Assembly: GCA_018343915.1 (NCBI GenBank)
Contig: JABRWF010000008.1
Span: forward strand, 2,542,001-2,606,000
Reading direction: 5' to 3'
Length of the DNA: 64,000 nt
From: Agroathelia rolfsii
Lineage: Eukaryota; Basidiomycota; Agaricomycetes; Amylocorticiales; Amylocorticiaceae
Positions 22,172-33,119 of the stretch are shown in pieces. Below the pieces are notes generated by a model. That model searched no databases. It had not been told where the DNA came from and saw only the letters and a program-made list of their open reading frames with translations. Numbering within the stretch: position 1 is the first letter of the stretch; each line of letters opens with the position of its first letter. Both the position numbers and the translations under genes were made by a program.

Positions 22172-24550
22172 AGTGCTGATTTGAGGGTTACGTTCCGGGT
22201 TTGTATCTATTAGAAGTGAAGTGGGTCGTTAGTGACAAGAAACGTTGCGCCTCAGGCCTGAGAGATGAACGGGGATTAGGAGTTTAAACAACAGTAATCG
22301 TGGATATGCGCTCCCTATATAAGGCATAGAGTTCCGTGCAATGGCCTCAACACTGCCACGAACGGATCTAATTACTCGACTTCATTCAGTTCCTATCCGA
22401 TGTCAGGTAGAAGACCTGCCTGAGCAGGGGGAAGCTTACACAAGTACAAAAATGAGAGGCGCTTGAAGGACGAAAAGGATACCACTGTATACTGTTAGCA
22501 GATTTCACTCTTGATCTTGCCAATTACACTGCATCAAACCAAACCAGTTTTTTCTTTGCTCCTAACAGTAGTAACCACCGGCTTGGACACAGTACTGCAC
22601 TCCTTACTCTTGAGCTGATAGATGAGGAGCCTAGGCTAACTTTGCTGCAGCAGAACTAGAATCCGGTTCTGAAGAGAAGTTGGCCTGAAGATCCAGTCCA
22701 TGACGGAGTATTCGAGGATCACCTCTTAAGCGTGTGGCACATTCCTCAGGAGGTTGGAATCTATGCATGTTTGGAGAGAAGGAGGAAAAATAGGGCGATA
22801 GAAAATTTCATCAGTTTGTAACTCGTAAAGTGTTCGAATAGGCATTGCCCATAGAAATGCACCCTTTTCCCAGATCACTCCTAGGAGCTGATAGAGAAGG
22901 CTGATTGTTGTAGCCATGATTTTCATGACACCGGCCACGTCATTCAAGCGCAAACACGGTCGATATGCGAGACAAGGTCCGGAGACCCTCTTCTGGAAGC
23001 CCATAAGGTCGAGAAATGGCCGGCCCGTACGAAATGTGAGCTGGCCGATTGTATTGTTTGCCGTCAAGCGAAGGCTGCAGAACTAAATACCGTATTTATT
23101 ATTAAGATATTATCATAGGAGTTCAAGTGAGCGGTGGACTGCCCAGAGAACATAGCAATTATGTGGTAGTTCGTGTCAGTGGGTTATGACATGGAAGCCA
23201 CCAGGACGGAGCTGCCAGCTGGTCGGCTTTTGAGTTTCGAAGCTGTCAATAGGTCGGCCACGGCCCCACTGGCACTTGCCTACTATCCACCTCCACTTGA
23301 CCTCCTGGTATGCGTCCTGCCCGCTCTTACGATCTTCAAAACCTACCATGAGCTGCGCATGGGTGTTGCGTACAAATACTTGTGGGAAATGATGGTCCAA
23401 TACTACATACATGTATATCTCTTTAGTACAATCGGTATTACATTGCACAATCGACATACCCAACTCACCGGCATGCTACCTGGCCGAGTATCCTGATCTG
23501 CGGTAGACAGATAATTAAGGTGTGGTATTGGTAAGATGCTATTTTCCACTGATGACCCTACTGCGCCGTCACTCGTCGACAGTCAGAATTTACCCCAATT
23601 GATGGCCTTGGCCCCGCAACCCCAGGATGGAGTACGGCCCCCGAGTAATGGCACAGGTGTTGGCGTCCACCACATATCACATCGGCTTCATTTATGCAGT
23701 CCAAGCCATCTTCGTATCCATTTCCGTCAGAGCTAGTCCCGCTCTGCCCTGTTGAAAAGGTAAAAAATTTCCATGATCACTACATTCAGAATGTCTAGCA
23801 TTTGCCTTTAAACCAAGGTTTCAATAGTCGAGATGACCTGATAGTATTACTGCATATTAAAGACAGGGATGATGCGATGAAAAGGAAGGGCGCCTGTATT
23901 TTGTCTGCCAAGTGCGTGACATTTCATTTTTCTGTCTCATCAAGCAATCAAAGGAAATTAGGAAGAATAGGGCCTAAATGTTGGTAAGCCTCATTTTACC
24001 TCTTTGAGATGAGGGATAATCTTCTTTCCAAGGCGTTGAAAACCTTACGTTGCGTCTATCTTGCACCATCCCCGTTGCTCTACCGAAAGCGCCCCAACAA
24101 GCCGGGATCCTTATAATTTTTGATATTAGCATATCAAACACTTACCGAATATTAGTGGCCAGAAAATATGGTTGTCGCTCCATACAAATGACCCTACAAG
24201 TAAGCGGAGAGCCTGAGGAGGACGTATCCACCTCGCAGAGATACTTACAAGTACATGGATCAGGGAGCGACTCTTCCATATTAAGTAACATTGTGATGTC
24301 ACCTTATCTCATAAGAACAATTGCAGGAGCGATATCTCACAGGTGATCTGTCTCTTTCGCGCTGTTTTCTTCATATTACCTCGGCCCGTACATTGTATTT
24401 CATTTGTAAGAACTTGAAAAAGAGAATAAAGAAACGTCAAATAATCAGGTAAGGTCCTGTTTTTGTTTTTTGAAGTCCTTGAATATCATAATATGCACAC
24501 ATTAATTTTCTGCCAGTAACAGCCGCTGAATGTTGCATTCGCACTCATCC
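22172..24550. repeat. Upstream half of array unit 4, decayed homologous sequence
   Basis: The sequence is collinear with the other units: GACTGCCCAGAGAACATAGC near 23136, GGTCGGCTTTTGAGTTTCG near 23221, GATGACCTGATAGTATTAC near 23831 and CAGTAACAGCCGCTG near 24514. The open frames at 22726-23067 (minus) and 23173-23496 (plus) look fortuitous or degenerate, since neither is preserved in the sister units. Confidence 0.5.
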
Positions 24551-24610
24551 TACGTACCTCATGATATTGTTATACCAAACTCGCCACGTTTTTGGGACTA
24601 ATTGCACGAA

Positions 24611-24654
24611 ACAGCCGATTATATGTATATTGTAATATACATATAATCGGCTGT
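24611..24654. repeat. Perfect 21-bp hairpin with a 2-nt loop
   Basis: The arms 24611-24631 (ACAGCCGATTATATGTATAT plus T) and 24634-24654 are exact reverse complements, separated by GT. It lies about 250 bp outside the transposon island. It could be a foldback element end or a cruciform-forming site. It lies in no gene. Confidence 0.85.
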
Positions 24655-25001
24655 ATCAGCGTTAGGAAGAAATGAAATAAATCCATGTTCATCAGACGAA
24701 TGCGACAAGAAACAGAACATGCACATGGCTTTTTGTGTTCAACGTTTTCCCGAGTACAGTACCCTAGGTACGTAATTCCCAATATTCACTGCTCCTGTTG
24801 GCAAGGCCCAGCGACGATATGACTATTTCACCCCGTACAATATAGTATTTACAATGTGCATGCTCATGGATCCTTCATTTCTTACCCGACGAAGTCTGTT
24901 GTTTGATGAGCAGATCAAGAAGCGATAGGCCACCTAGTGCTGGGGCAGTGTCTCAGCGAGGCCTACCATTACATCAGAAAGGAACAACGGTATTCATTCA
25001 T

Positions 25002-25485
25002 AAATCCATTTATTTATAGTGGCATTATCAGGCCTAAAAGGCCTATGTTGCCACTTTTACAGTGTATGAGTGCGATATACATAAAGAGTAAGTGTAAGCG
25101 TAGTGTGGGTGCAATGTAGTTCTTGGTGCGATTCTAGAGGTTTGAGTGCCCTGCGATAGGTTGCAACTAGTGTTCTGCAGGCTTGGGCCTAGAGGCCCGA
25201 GCCTGGCCCGGCCTGACGCTTTGGAGCCCGGCACAGCCCGGGCTTTTGTCAATTCAGCAATGCTAGACGGGTTTTAGATGTACAAGAGTCTTGGAGCTTA
25301 GTCAGGCTAGCTCAGGCTCGCAGCAACGGCATAATTCTGTACACTAATAAGTAACACTATGGCCTGTAATATAATCGATCTCCTACTCTACTATATACAA
25401 GCCCCTCATGTACTACCTGTCACACGTTAATTGTGGTAACATAGGCCTATCAGGCCTGACACTGCCACTATAAATAAATGGATTT
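25002..25485. repeat. Inverted-repeat pair with TATCAGGCCT core
   Basis: The arms 25002-25052 and 25435-25485 are diverged inverted repeats of about 51 bp. They share AAATCCATTTATTTATAGTG and a core with AGGCCTATGTT. The left arm is outside the hAT-like element at 25168-25986 and the right arm inside it, so the two structures interleave rather than nest. A third, single copy is at about 57563-57612. Confidence 0.65.
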
Positions 25486-25986
25486 AATAATAATAATTGA
25501 TCTTTTTCTTGATACCAGCACTCCAATGCAGCATTCCTTATCAATATAACCACACAGTGGTACACACTTTGCTATAATGTCTTCTGAATCATCTCAAGCC
25601 GCTAATGGTGCCAATTCTCAGTCTTGTAATAATGAGACAGCCGTGACCTGTGTACCACCTTACATACTGGGAACAGTGGCTCTAACCGAGATATCTGGGG
25701 ATAAAGCTTGCGAAGAGGAGATGGACAATAGCGACGATCTCGACGAAATTTAGCCATTCTTGTTGTGTAGATGTGTTGATGTGTTTTTAAAGTGTCAAAT
25801 ATGCTAAAGGCATGGTATAATTGATGCTATTCAATCTATAAAATATGAGCTACAAATGAATTGTCGACGAATTTGTCGTAATGTGCTATAGTATATATAT
25901 ATGTAGTAACTTGAAGCCCGGGCTTTGAGCCTGAGCCTGGCCCGGCCCAGCCCAAGCCCGCTATAGCCCGAGTCTGCAGAACACTA
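25168..25986 (+). mobile_element. hAT-type deletion derivative (819 bp)
   Basis: The ends are TAGTGTTCTGCAGGCTTGGG and, on the other strand, TAGTGTTCTGCAGACTCGGG, followed by GC-rich sub-terminal repeats (GGCCCGGCC types). An 8-bp direct repeat GTTGCAAC flanks the element at 25160-25167 and 25987-25994. An 8-bp duplication and TAGTGTTCTGCA ends are the hallmark of hAT elements. The 59-codon frame inside is probably what remains of the transposase gene. Confidence 0.8.
25577..25753 (+). CDS. Short ORF inside the hAT element, probable transposase remnant
   Basis: It encodes 58 residues starting MSSESSQAANGANSQS and ending in an acidic DNSDDLDEI. A Ser-rich start and an acidic aspartate-rich end resemble the two termini of hAT transposases joined after loss of the catalytic middle. 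No BED finger or catalytic residues are present. Whether it is expressed is unknown. It could also be an unrelated small frame. Confidence 0.35.
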   Translation: MSSESSQAANGANSQSCNNETAVTCVPPYILGTVALTEISGDKACEEEMDNSDDLDEI

Positions 25987-26754
25987 GTTGCAACAGAAGA
26001 TGCGGAATTAGTATGTGAGTAAGAGGGGTATGGAAGGGTAGATAATAGTTGCGAGTGAAGAATTTGGGGGGAGAAAGAAGATATAGGAGTTGTTAGGGGA
26101 GAAAGCAGAGAGACATAGAGAGGCAAGAATGAAGAGAAACGAGTGGGAACAACGGGCCCAGCCTAAGTAGCTTGAGCGGCTGAATGTTTGCTTGTCTTTC
26201 CTCCGCTTGCCTTTTCTCCGAGTCTGGTATTTCGAGCCTTAAACGTTTAAACACAGTCATTGGCAACTTATTACTATATCTTCCTATCTTTGAGATTTTC
26301 TGCTATCTAGTATATGTAGTGCCCGTTTGCAACTGCCAGCGACTGTGCTTATCTAAGGCTAGTTTTCTTCTACTTCGGAGCCACTTGTATCATAAGAGCA
26401 CGATAACATCAAAACTAATCCAGCACTTGCGGAGTCGGGGTCTAGTCGTTCAGGCTTTTCCAGGCTGAGCCACCGTTGTTCCTTTCTGATGTCATGGTAG
26501 GCCCCACTGAGACACTCCCCAGCACTGGGTGGCCTATCGTTTCTTGATCTGCTGTAACTTAAATAATTGACAGAGAAACTGAGGATTCTTCCTGTCCAAC
26601 TGAAGCTATTTGTTCATTAAGCTATATTGGATTTCTTTCTTCAGACAATTTCTTTCAAGCTTCAAGTTTTCAGCTTTGTAATCCATTAAATCTTAGACTG
26701 GATCGCCTCAGCTACACATGCTGCTTGAACCTCAAAAAAGTATCAAGAACTAAT
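25987..26754. other. Right part of the transposon island and VWA8 3' flank
   Basis: This contains the right 8-bp duplication of the hAT element, the right 82-bp inverted-repeat arm, and about 200 bp of flank up to the VWA8 stop. The frames at 25836-26126 and 26184-26468 have no recognisable features. Confidence 0.45.
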
Positions 26755-29700
26755 CTATCTATCTATCAAGCTGGCCAAGATGCTTCGCAGCACCACAGGA
26801 ATGTCAGATGTATTCTTCACTTGGAAAGCGCGACCCGGCAAGGCCTTTGGAATCCTATACGACAAATGAGTCCATAAATCAAGTTGTATTTGAATAAGAT
26901 ACGCACCATAGCGTTTCAGCTCCTTCACCAATGCATATGAGTGCAGTGTGCACTTTGGTGTTTCGATTCATAGCTCGGGTGAGCTCATCTATTGAAAAAT
27001 GGATGTGCAACGTGAGTCATCTAAACATAAAAAAATGCCTGTGGCTTGTAGATACTAACCAGCAGTGATCTGGTATCTACCAAAGTTGGCGTCGGTGATA
27101 GCGATAACAAACCAGTCGTCTGGTGAAAGAATCAGAAAATGAGTTATTTCCAAGGAAGGTTCATATGCCTTACCGGCATCAAACTTGGCTACTTCATCAA
27201 CGGCTTTCTCGATTGCCTCGACTATAGAGTATGTTAAACATTCAATTTCCAGGCTAACTAGAGCAGATGGAAACATACTAGTGTAGTCCCCACCGAATGC
27301 ATATTGCGTTACCATATTCATCTTCTCTACGACTTTCCACCTGTCTCCGATCTCTGTTGGCGGCTTGTCAAGAATAGCGAGCTCTATTGAGGGTCCATCG
27401 CCAGACTTGGATTAGACAGCTTAGCTAGTTTCTTTTTTACTGTAAATGATATCAATTACTTACGTGGCCATACATCTAGTGAATATCTTTGAGTTGATAT
27501 CGCACGTACGCAGAAATACTACAAAAAGGAGCACTTACATCCCACGCGTATTTCTCTTTGCGAGTTAGTCGACTGAAGCTCTCCATAAGCATAGATGCTG
27601 TAAAAAAGAGGTTTAGATTTGGCCAGACTTGCGAAATATAGTTATTCATACCTGTCTCCATACTACGCTGCAATCTGCCGTCATACTGGAACCGATACCT
27701 AGACAAGTAATGCATGAGTTTTTATCGCTATATATTGAGTGATTTCGCTTACATCGAGCCACTAACGTCAAACACGAAACGAATACGTTTTGGCCTTGTA
27801 CCAGATTGGAATTTAGCCTTATCAATCTCATATAATCAAACTCACTTTAATTGTGGACGGCCCAGCTCAGGCTTCTCCATCCCACGACGCTTATAGACTG
27901 TGGCCTCGCCCGTAAGGCCGTCCACAAGCCGCTGGTCGTCTAGCTCTCCGTCAGTTTGACGCTTGATCCAAACTCTCTCCTCCTCTTTTGCGGCCAGATC
28001 TATACGAAAAGTTATTTGGGCAAAAATGAGGACATCTTCAGGTACATGTGCAAAATGACTTGCGTTCAAGTAAATCATGTAGGGAAGTTATATGCGTCTC
28101 CACGGCACTCAAAATGCGACCATATCCACGCGCATCGTACTCAGACATGTTCAGCTCTTCCAATCGACGCTCCAGTTCCTGACGGGCCATCTCACGGGCC
28201 TGTTCTCTAATATGTTCCGGGACTTCTTGTTTCTTTTTATCGGAAATCTGTGTGCTAATGTATGAGCATTTCAAGCCTTGTAGCTAGGACAAGAAGTTGA
28301 CCTGTTTGATGTCATGCCCAAGGAAAAGACGTTTATAACCACCTCTCCCACCGAGACCAGCGGTGTCGCGACCTCCCGTCTGTCCAAATGTATTAGAAGT
28401 ACAGAATTACTCATGGTGACTCAGCTTACACCGCCTGACCATCTGTTTCCGCCTTGATGAGCCTCACCCTTGGGATCATCTTGTCCGTGTTTTGGCCGGT
28501 CAAGTCCATCATCGCCACGAGGCTCAAATTTAACGTCTATCTGTTGTTTCTTTGTGGCCTCTCTTGCACCATCAAGACCAAGGTATTGGGCATCGAGGCT
28601 AGTGAAATCCATTTATTGGACATTTAAACGGGCGAAAAATGGGAACTATACAAGTGTGACGCACCCGTGATGAGTCAGGATTTCAACTAGTTTGTCAATA
28701 GTTTCCAGTTTGTATACGTCAAAATCGAATATATTTCGCAAACTGGAGCCGAGAGGGTCATTGGGATAGGCCTTCATGTGTCTCACGAGATTGATAAGTT
28801 CTGTCAGAAATCATATAAGATTCTTCACAATCCACATAGGAAAAAGTTGCCTCCTAACCTCGCAAGGAGTACGGGTATGACAAGGTGCCATTGTCATAGC
28901 CCAAGCGCAAGTCCTGGAATGCCGCAACTAGACGTTTCAAAATGTCTTCTGCTAAATCGGGGGCAAGCTGTGACAGCAATCGAATTTCAGACGCCGAGTC
29001 CGGATTTGAAACCGAATGGCTAGTGGTGCATAAGTACAGTGGCAATATCCTCTAGACTGCCCTTACAGACTCACCAACTGAAATTGTCACCAAGGACCTG
29101 CAAGAAATGATTGCCAAGGAAGGCTGCAAGCTTCATGAGGTGTATTTCAAAGAAAGGGGCAAAAAAATATGGGGCCTACGATAACCTGGACGATTAGCTA
29201 GCAGAACCAGCCTAAAGTTGGGGTGGACGACAAAGTCCCCATCTCGTTCCTTAAATCTCCTCACCCTCCTTCCATCACTAAGCGTCAGCTCGCCCTGGCC
29301 GGCAAGACTTCGGAAGACGGCGACTACATGCTCAGGTGCCTTGTCGGCCTCATCAACTATCATTATACGACCGTAGATAATAGCACGGAGGAGCGGCGAA
29401 TCAGTGCGCTTGATGACGCCGCCTTCCAAGGATGTTGTGAACATAAGCTGGTTCACGGTTGTATCTCTGTGGAGTTGGATATATTCGCGTGGACGGCCTA
29501 GGAGCTTTGATAGACATCAAACAATTGTCAAATGAAACCATTTGCAACTCGATACTACAGACCTGGCATAAACTGAGAGGCAATTAGTGCATGAGTATGA
29601 GAACAATGTCTAGATCCCTCACCGATCAATAATCTTATTCTTGCCTACACCCTGCATCATGAGAATTAGCAAAGTATTCTATCATTGTAAAACATCAACA

Positions 29701-32310
29701 AACTCACTTGATTTCCAAGAAGAACAAGATGGTCTCCCAGGATTTCCATATCGATCGCAAGGTCGCGCATTAGTCCAGTTTGCAAGCTATTGTTGTAGAA
29801 ATGCTCCATATGCGGGACGAGAGAGATAATGCCATCAGGATCAGCAGAAGGATCAAAACGAGGGATTGAAGTTTCGGATGTCTGTCCGGGAGAACCGGTG
29901 GACGAAGGGAAGAAAAGGATGCCGCCGCGAACTTCAGGTGATGGATTGAACTGATAGGATAATTGTCAACAACCAGAACCCAAGGCCCACGCAATGAGCA
30001 CTTACCATTGGAGTCCGATGGTGGATACCCGATTCCCTTAAAAGGGTGTCCAAATTCATCCGCTCTACAGCAGGCAGGAACTCGGCCAACAGAGACCTAC
30101 TCAACAACTCATGCAAACTCTGCGCCTCCTCTGGTGAGCGCGCAATGCGCTTGGAGATCCTAACCAGCGAACGGGTGCCGAGCCGCCGGTTCTTCTGTAC
30201 TGTATCAGCAGAGAGACTCTGACGATATTTTGAGGCAAAATCTATCAATGTTCTAACGACTTCAGGCAGGCAGCCCGTAGAGAGTAACAACATAGATTCC
30301 TCGTTATTCCCCATGGGCAAAGTAGGCAAGGTAAAGAACATGTTTGCATGCTCATCCGAAAGCCAATCCTTTGACTGAAGCGATTTAGATGCTGTAGCAA
30401 TGATACGGAAAGAAGGGTGTGTTGTTGATAGCTCTCCTGACACCAACTTGCATGTGGATAAGTTAGTGAGTGCGTTGAGATAGACTATGATAGCAGAACT
30501 CACTTCTTCGGGTGAGGCATCCGCAACAATTCGCCGCCCTTCCCATAATTCTACTTCTCGATCCTGTGTCAACCTGCTGATGGCACCGGCTGTTGCCCCA
30601 ATAACATCCAAGCCTGATAGATGCACCAACAAGCCATGCTGTGATCCCTGTATGATCGTGCTTGAGAAACCACTGGTAAGCACATGTATTCCGAGATATG
30701 TAAAGCACCAAATTCATAATACCTTGGTTCCCACTGAGTTGCCCCATCGGTCAAAATCTCGCGACGCATCAATAGTTCGCGACCACCCAGTTCCTTATAC
30801 ATGTGTACGGCATCTGCCTCGTAACCAAGGAGTTGTGAAAACACCCTGACCAGGGTAGAAGTCGAGCACGACGCCGTCGACGGAAGAGCAGGTGGGATCA
30901 AAGAAACGTCCCACCCCAGCGCGTGTGCCTGGATCATACCAGTGAGTAACCCAAGGAATCGCTCCGTGATACGAAAATCAAGACGTTCCGCATCTTGGAA
31001 GGGGTAAAACTGAAAAGGCTTCGGGCCTGCAGGAACAATCACAGAAATAGACTGGTAGCCGGAAAATGTAACGCGAGCTTCAAGTTCCCCTGTACGTTCA
31101 ATCTTCTCGAGGATGTACCCGAGAAGGCCGGTGCTGTCTGTTTCGTCTAAATCGGCCGGACTGCCAAGTTCATCAAGTCCAGCTTCCGACACTTGACGGC
31201 TGAGCATCGCCCAAGCTTGGAATGGTGCGTGTATGAGCGCCGGATGCAGAGCGAGGAAGAGACGCCCAAGATGCCCGGGCGAGATGTGTGGGCTGGGCGG
31301 AAACTTTCTAAAGAGCGCGGCCAGCTTGACGACAGCCGTCTGAGGGAATGGTGGCAAAGACGAGCGGGAGATTACTTCGAGTGCATTCCGCGACTCACTG
31401 GCGTATTGAGTGGCAAGGATGATATTTCTTAGTTTAGTAAAAACGAAATTGTTGAGAGGCTCTACGGCTCCAAGAGCTTGTAGTGCCCCAACGGGGTCCA
31501 CAAAACGAGCCTGAAAGCGGCTTCGGAATGGTGGGTCCAGTGGATATCCAGGGTAAGGTGGAACAGGTGCAGCAATAGCTATGACACGGAAATTTCTATG
31601 TGCGGCAATGAATTTACCTTCTTTAATAGTCTCAGTGGGGAGTTTGAGATAGTGTTGCTGATGTATAATATGCGATCCATCGTCTAGATTCCTGTAAATG
31701 TTGTTTACAAACATAATGACATCTGGCAAAAAATTGAGTACATACATTTCACGGTTTTCTAAGAGGTTGTTCAGAATCGGCATGATACCTCTCTCTGCCT
31801 TTTCTATACCCTCGATAATAAGTAGGCGGCCATGTTTGACTGCTCTAACGGCAGGAGAGTCGACATAATGTAGATTTCCGCCAGATCGGATTTCTCTTCC
31901 TTGCTTGAGCTCTGTTTCGCCTACATCACGGTGTAGAGCGATGTATTCATACTCTGAATTGACCAAGCTGTATTAAACTACTATAAACATTTAAATCGGA
32001 TTGGATAGTACTAATTGCCATACCTAGCAAACGTCATAGCCAAACGGCGAGCGTACGGACCAGGCTGGGAGAGAATGAAGATATCTTGACCAAGCAGATA
32101 TTTCTGCAGCATAAAATACAGGTTCTCAGCATTCATGCTGCTTTGCAGGTCCAGCAGCTGTTTCAGCCGAGGCAATCTGGATGGTGATTCGGATACAGGT
32201 ACTTCATAGGTTATAGCACCTAATGTCAGCGTCCCAATCGTGCGGGGACTTGTGTCGAGGCCATTTAGAACCTGAGATAGTCTACTCTGAGCCGAGTCAT
32301 GTGGAGCCAT
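26755..32310 (-). CDS. VWA8-type AAA+ ATPase with C-terminal VWA domain, shortened centre
   Basis: A 25-exon model from 32310 to 26755 is in frame throughout and gives 1398 residues. The N-terminal AAA-like part includes LLGQDIFILSQPGPYARRLA, EYEYIALHRDVGETELKQ, LLENREM and PLDPPFRSRFQARF. A second AAA unit has the nucleotide-binding GNQ-GVGKNKIIDR (about residue 778), RPREYIQLHRDTT and Walker B IMIVDEADKAP. After LEILTHHG-type sequence (EILTHHG, about residue 1012) an intron leads directly to LDAQYLGLDGAREATKK, then HQGGNRWSGG, RDTAGLGGRGG, the WIKRQTDGELDDQRLVDGLT segment and a VWA domain with the MIDAS motif DVSGSM. It ends SILASLIDR. VWA8 proteins are metal- and ATP-dependent, mitochondrial in animals; no clear presequence is seen here. 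Vertebrate VWA8 is about 1,900 residues. Exon 8 is 10 nt and exon 20 is 12 nt. Confidence 0.9.
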
Positions 32311-33119
32311 TAATGAGCCGTCCCAAATACAAGAAAGTAAGTAGGGACGTGGGGGTGATAGTGTTCGAAGCTACTGTAGGAGCATTAAACGAGCAGTCTG
32401 GGGGCTGTCATCGGCGTGCGGCAAACAAAGTGACCGAGACCGGTCTGAGTAACCTCGGAAATATTGACCTCGTCCAGCAACATCTAATCAATGATATCCA
32501 ACCCACTGACAGCACAATGGCACTATTAATTGTGATAGATATACGAGAATCAATTCATTTGTATACGATGTGGATCAATCGTAATAAATATCGGAACCTA
32601 TTTTTTGTTACATCTACTACAAACAGCCAATGCGTTGTCAGGAGTGCAAGTCCCTTGGGCATTTGGCGCTATATATCAAGCGTTGAAATGCTTGAATAGG
32701 GTCAGGCCGGTAGTAGAGTCTATCGCATATCAGAACAAGAACGGAAAATCGCAAATTTGAATAGTGTCCAGGATGTAAGCCTATATCTGCAAAGACGAAA
32801 ATTTGTTAATACGACGAAGAAGTAAGCGGAATAAGACTAAGACAGCCTGAAATTAGATAGTACAATTTGATATGGTATATATGCAAGTCGCAAAGCAATA
32901 TATCAGGAGAGTGTCTATATATGAAGGGGAGGTTTTATATTGGTCAAGGTGGAGATTGATTTTTGAGTGGTGGTGATCAATCACTTCTTGATGTTAATCG
33001 ATTAAATCAACATGAACAAGCGCAAGGGACCCGTAGTTTGATACACTCTTGACCTCAGTTGGCTGTGTCACTTTAGTTGGAGGGACCGGAGTGGTAGTTA
33101 TACCGCTGCCCGTAGGGCA
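32311..33119. other. Intergenic, VWA8 promoter side
   Basis: The plus-strand frame 32223-32699 overlaps VWA8 exon 1 antisense and has no family-like sequence. No repeat or RNA gene was recognised. Confidence 0.45.

Larger units (their letters stand above)
24909..26553. mobile_element. Island bounded by 82-bp inverted repeats (about 1.65 kb)
   Basis: The left arm 24909-24991 starts AGCAGATCAAGAAGCGATAG and ends GGAACAACGGT. The right arm 26472-26553 is its reverse complement with a few mismatches. No target-site duplication is obvious. The interior holds a hAT-like derivative and a second inverted-repeat pair, so this is a nested composite. No transposase long enough to be functional is present. 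Confidence 0.6.

Noticed and set aside
24612..24670. Helitron 3' end
   Set aside because: The hairpin is there, but no CTRR-T ending follows it and no Helitron 5' TC end or Rep/helicase was seen.
32223..32699. 158-codon plus-strand frame over the VWA8 start
   Set aside because: It overlaps VWA8 exon 1 in antisense and has no features of its own.
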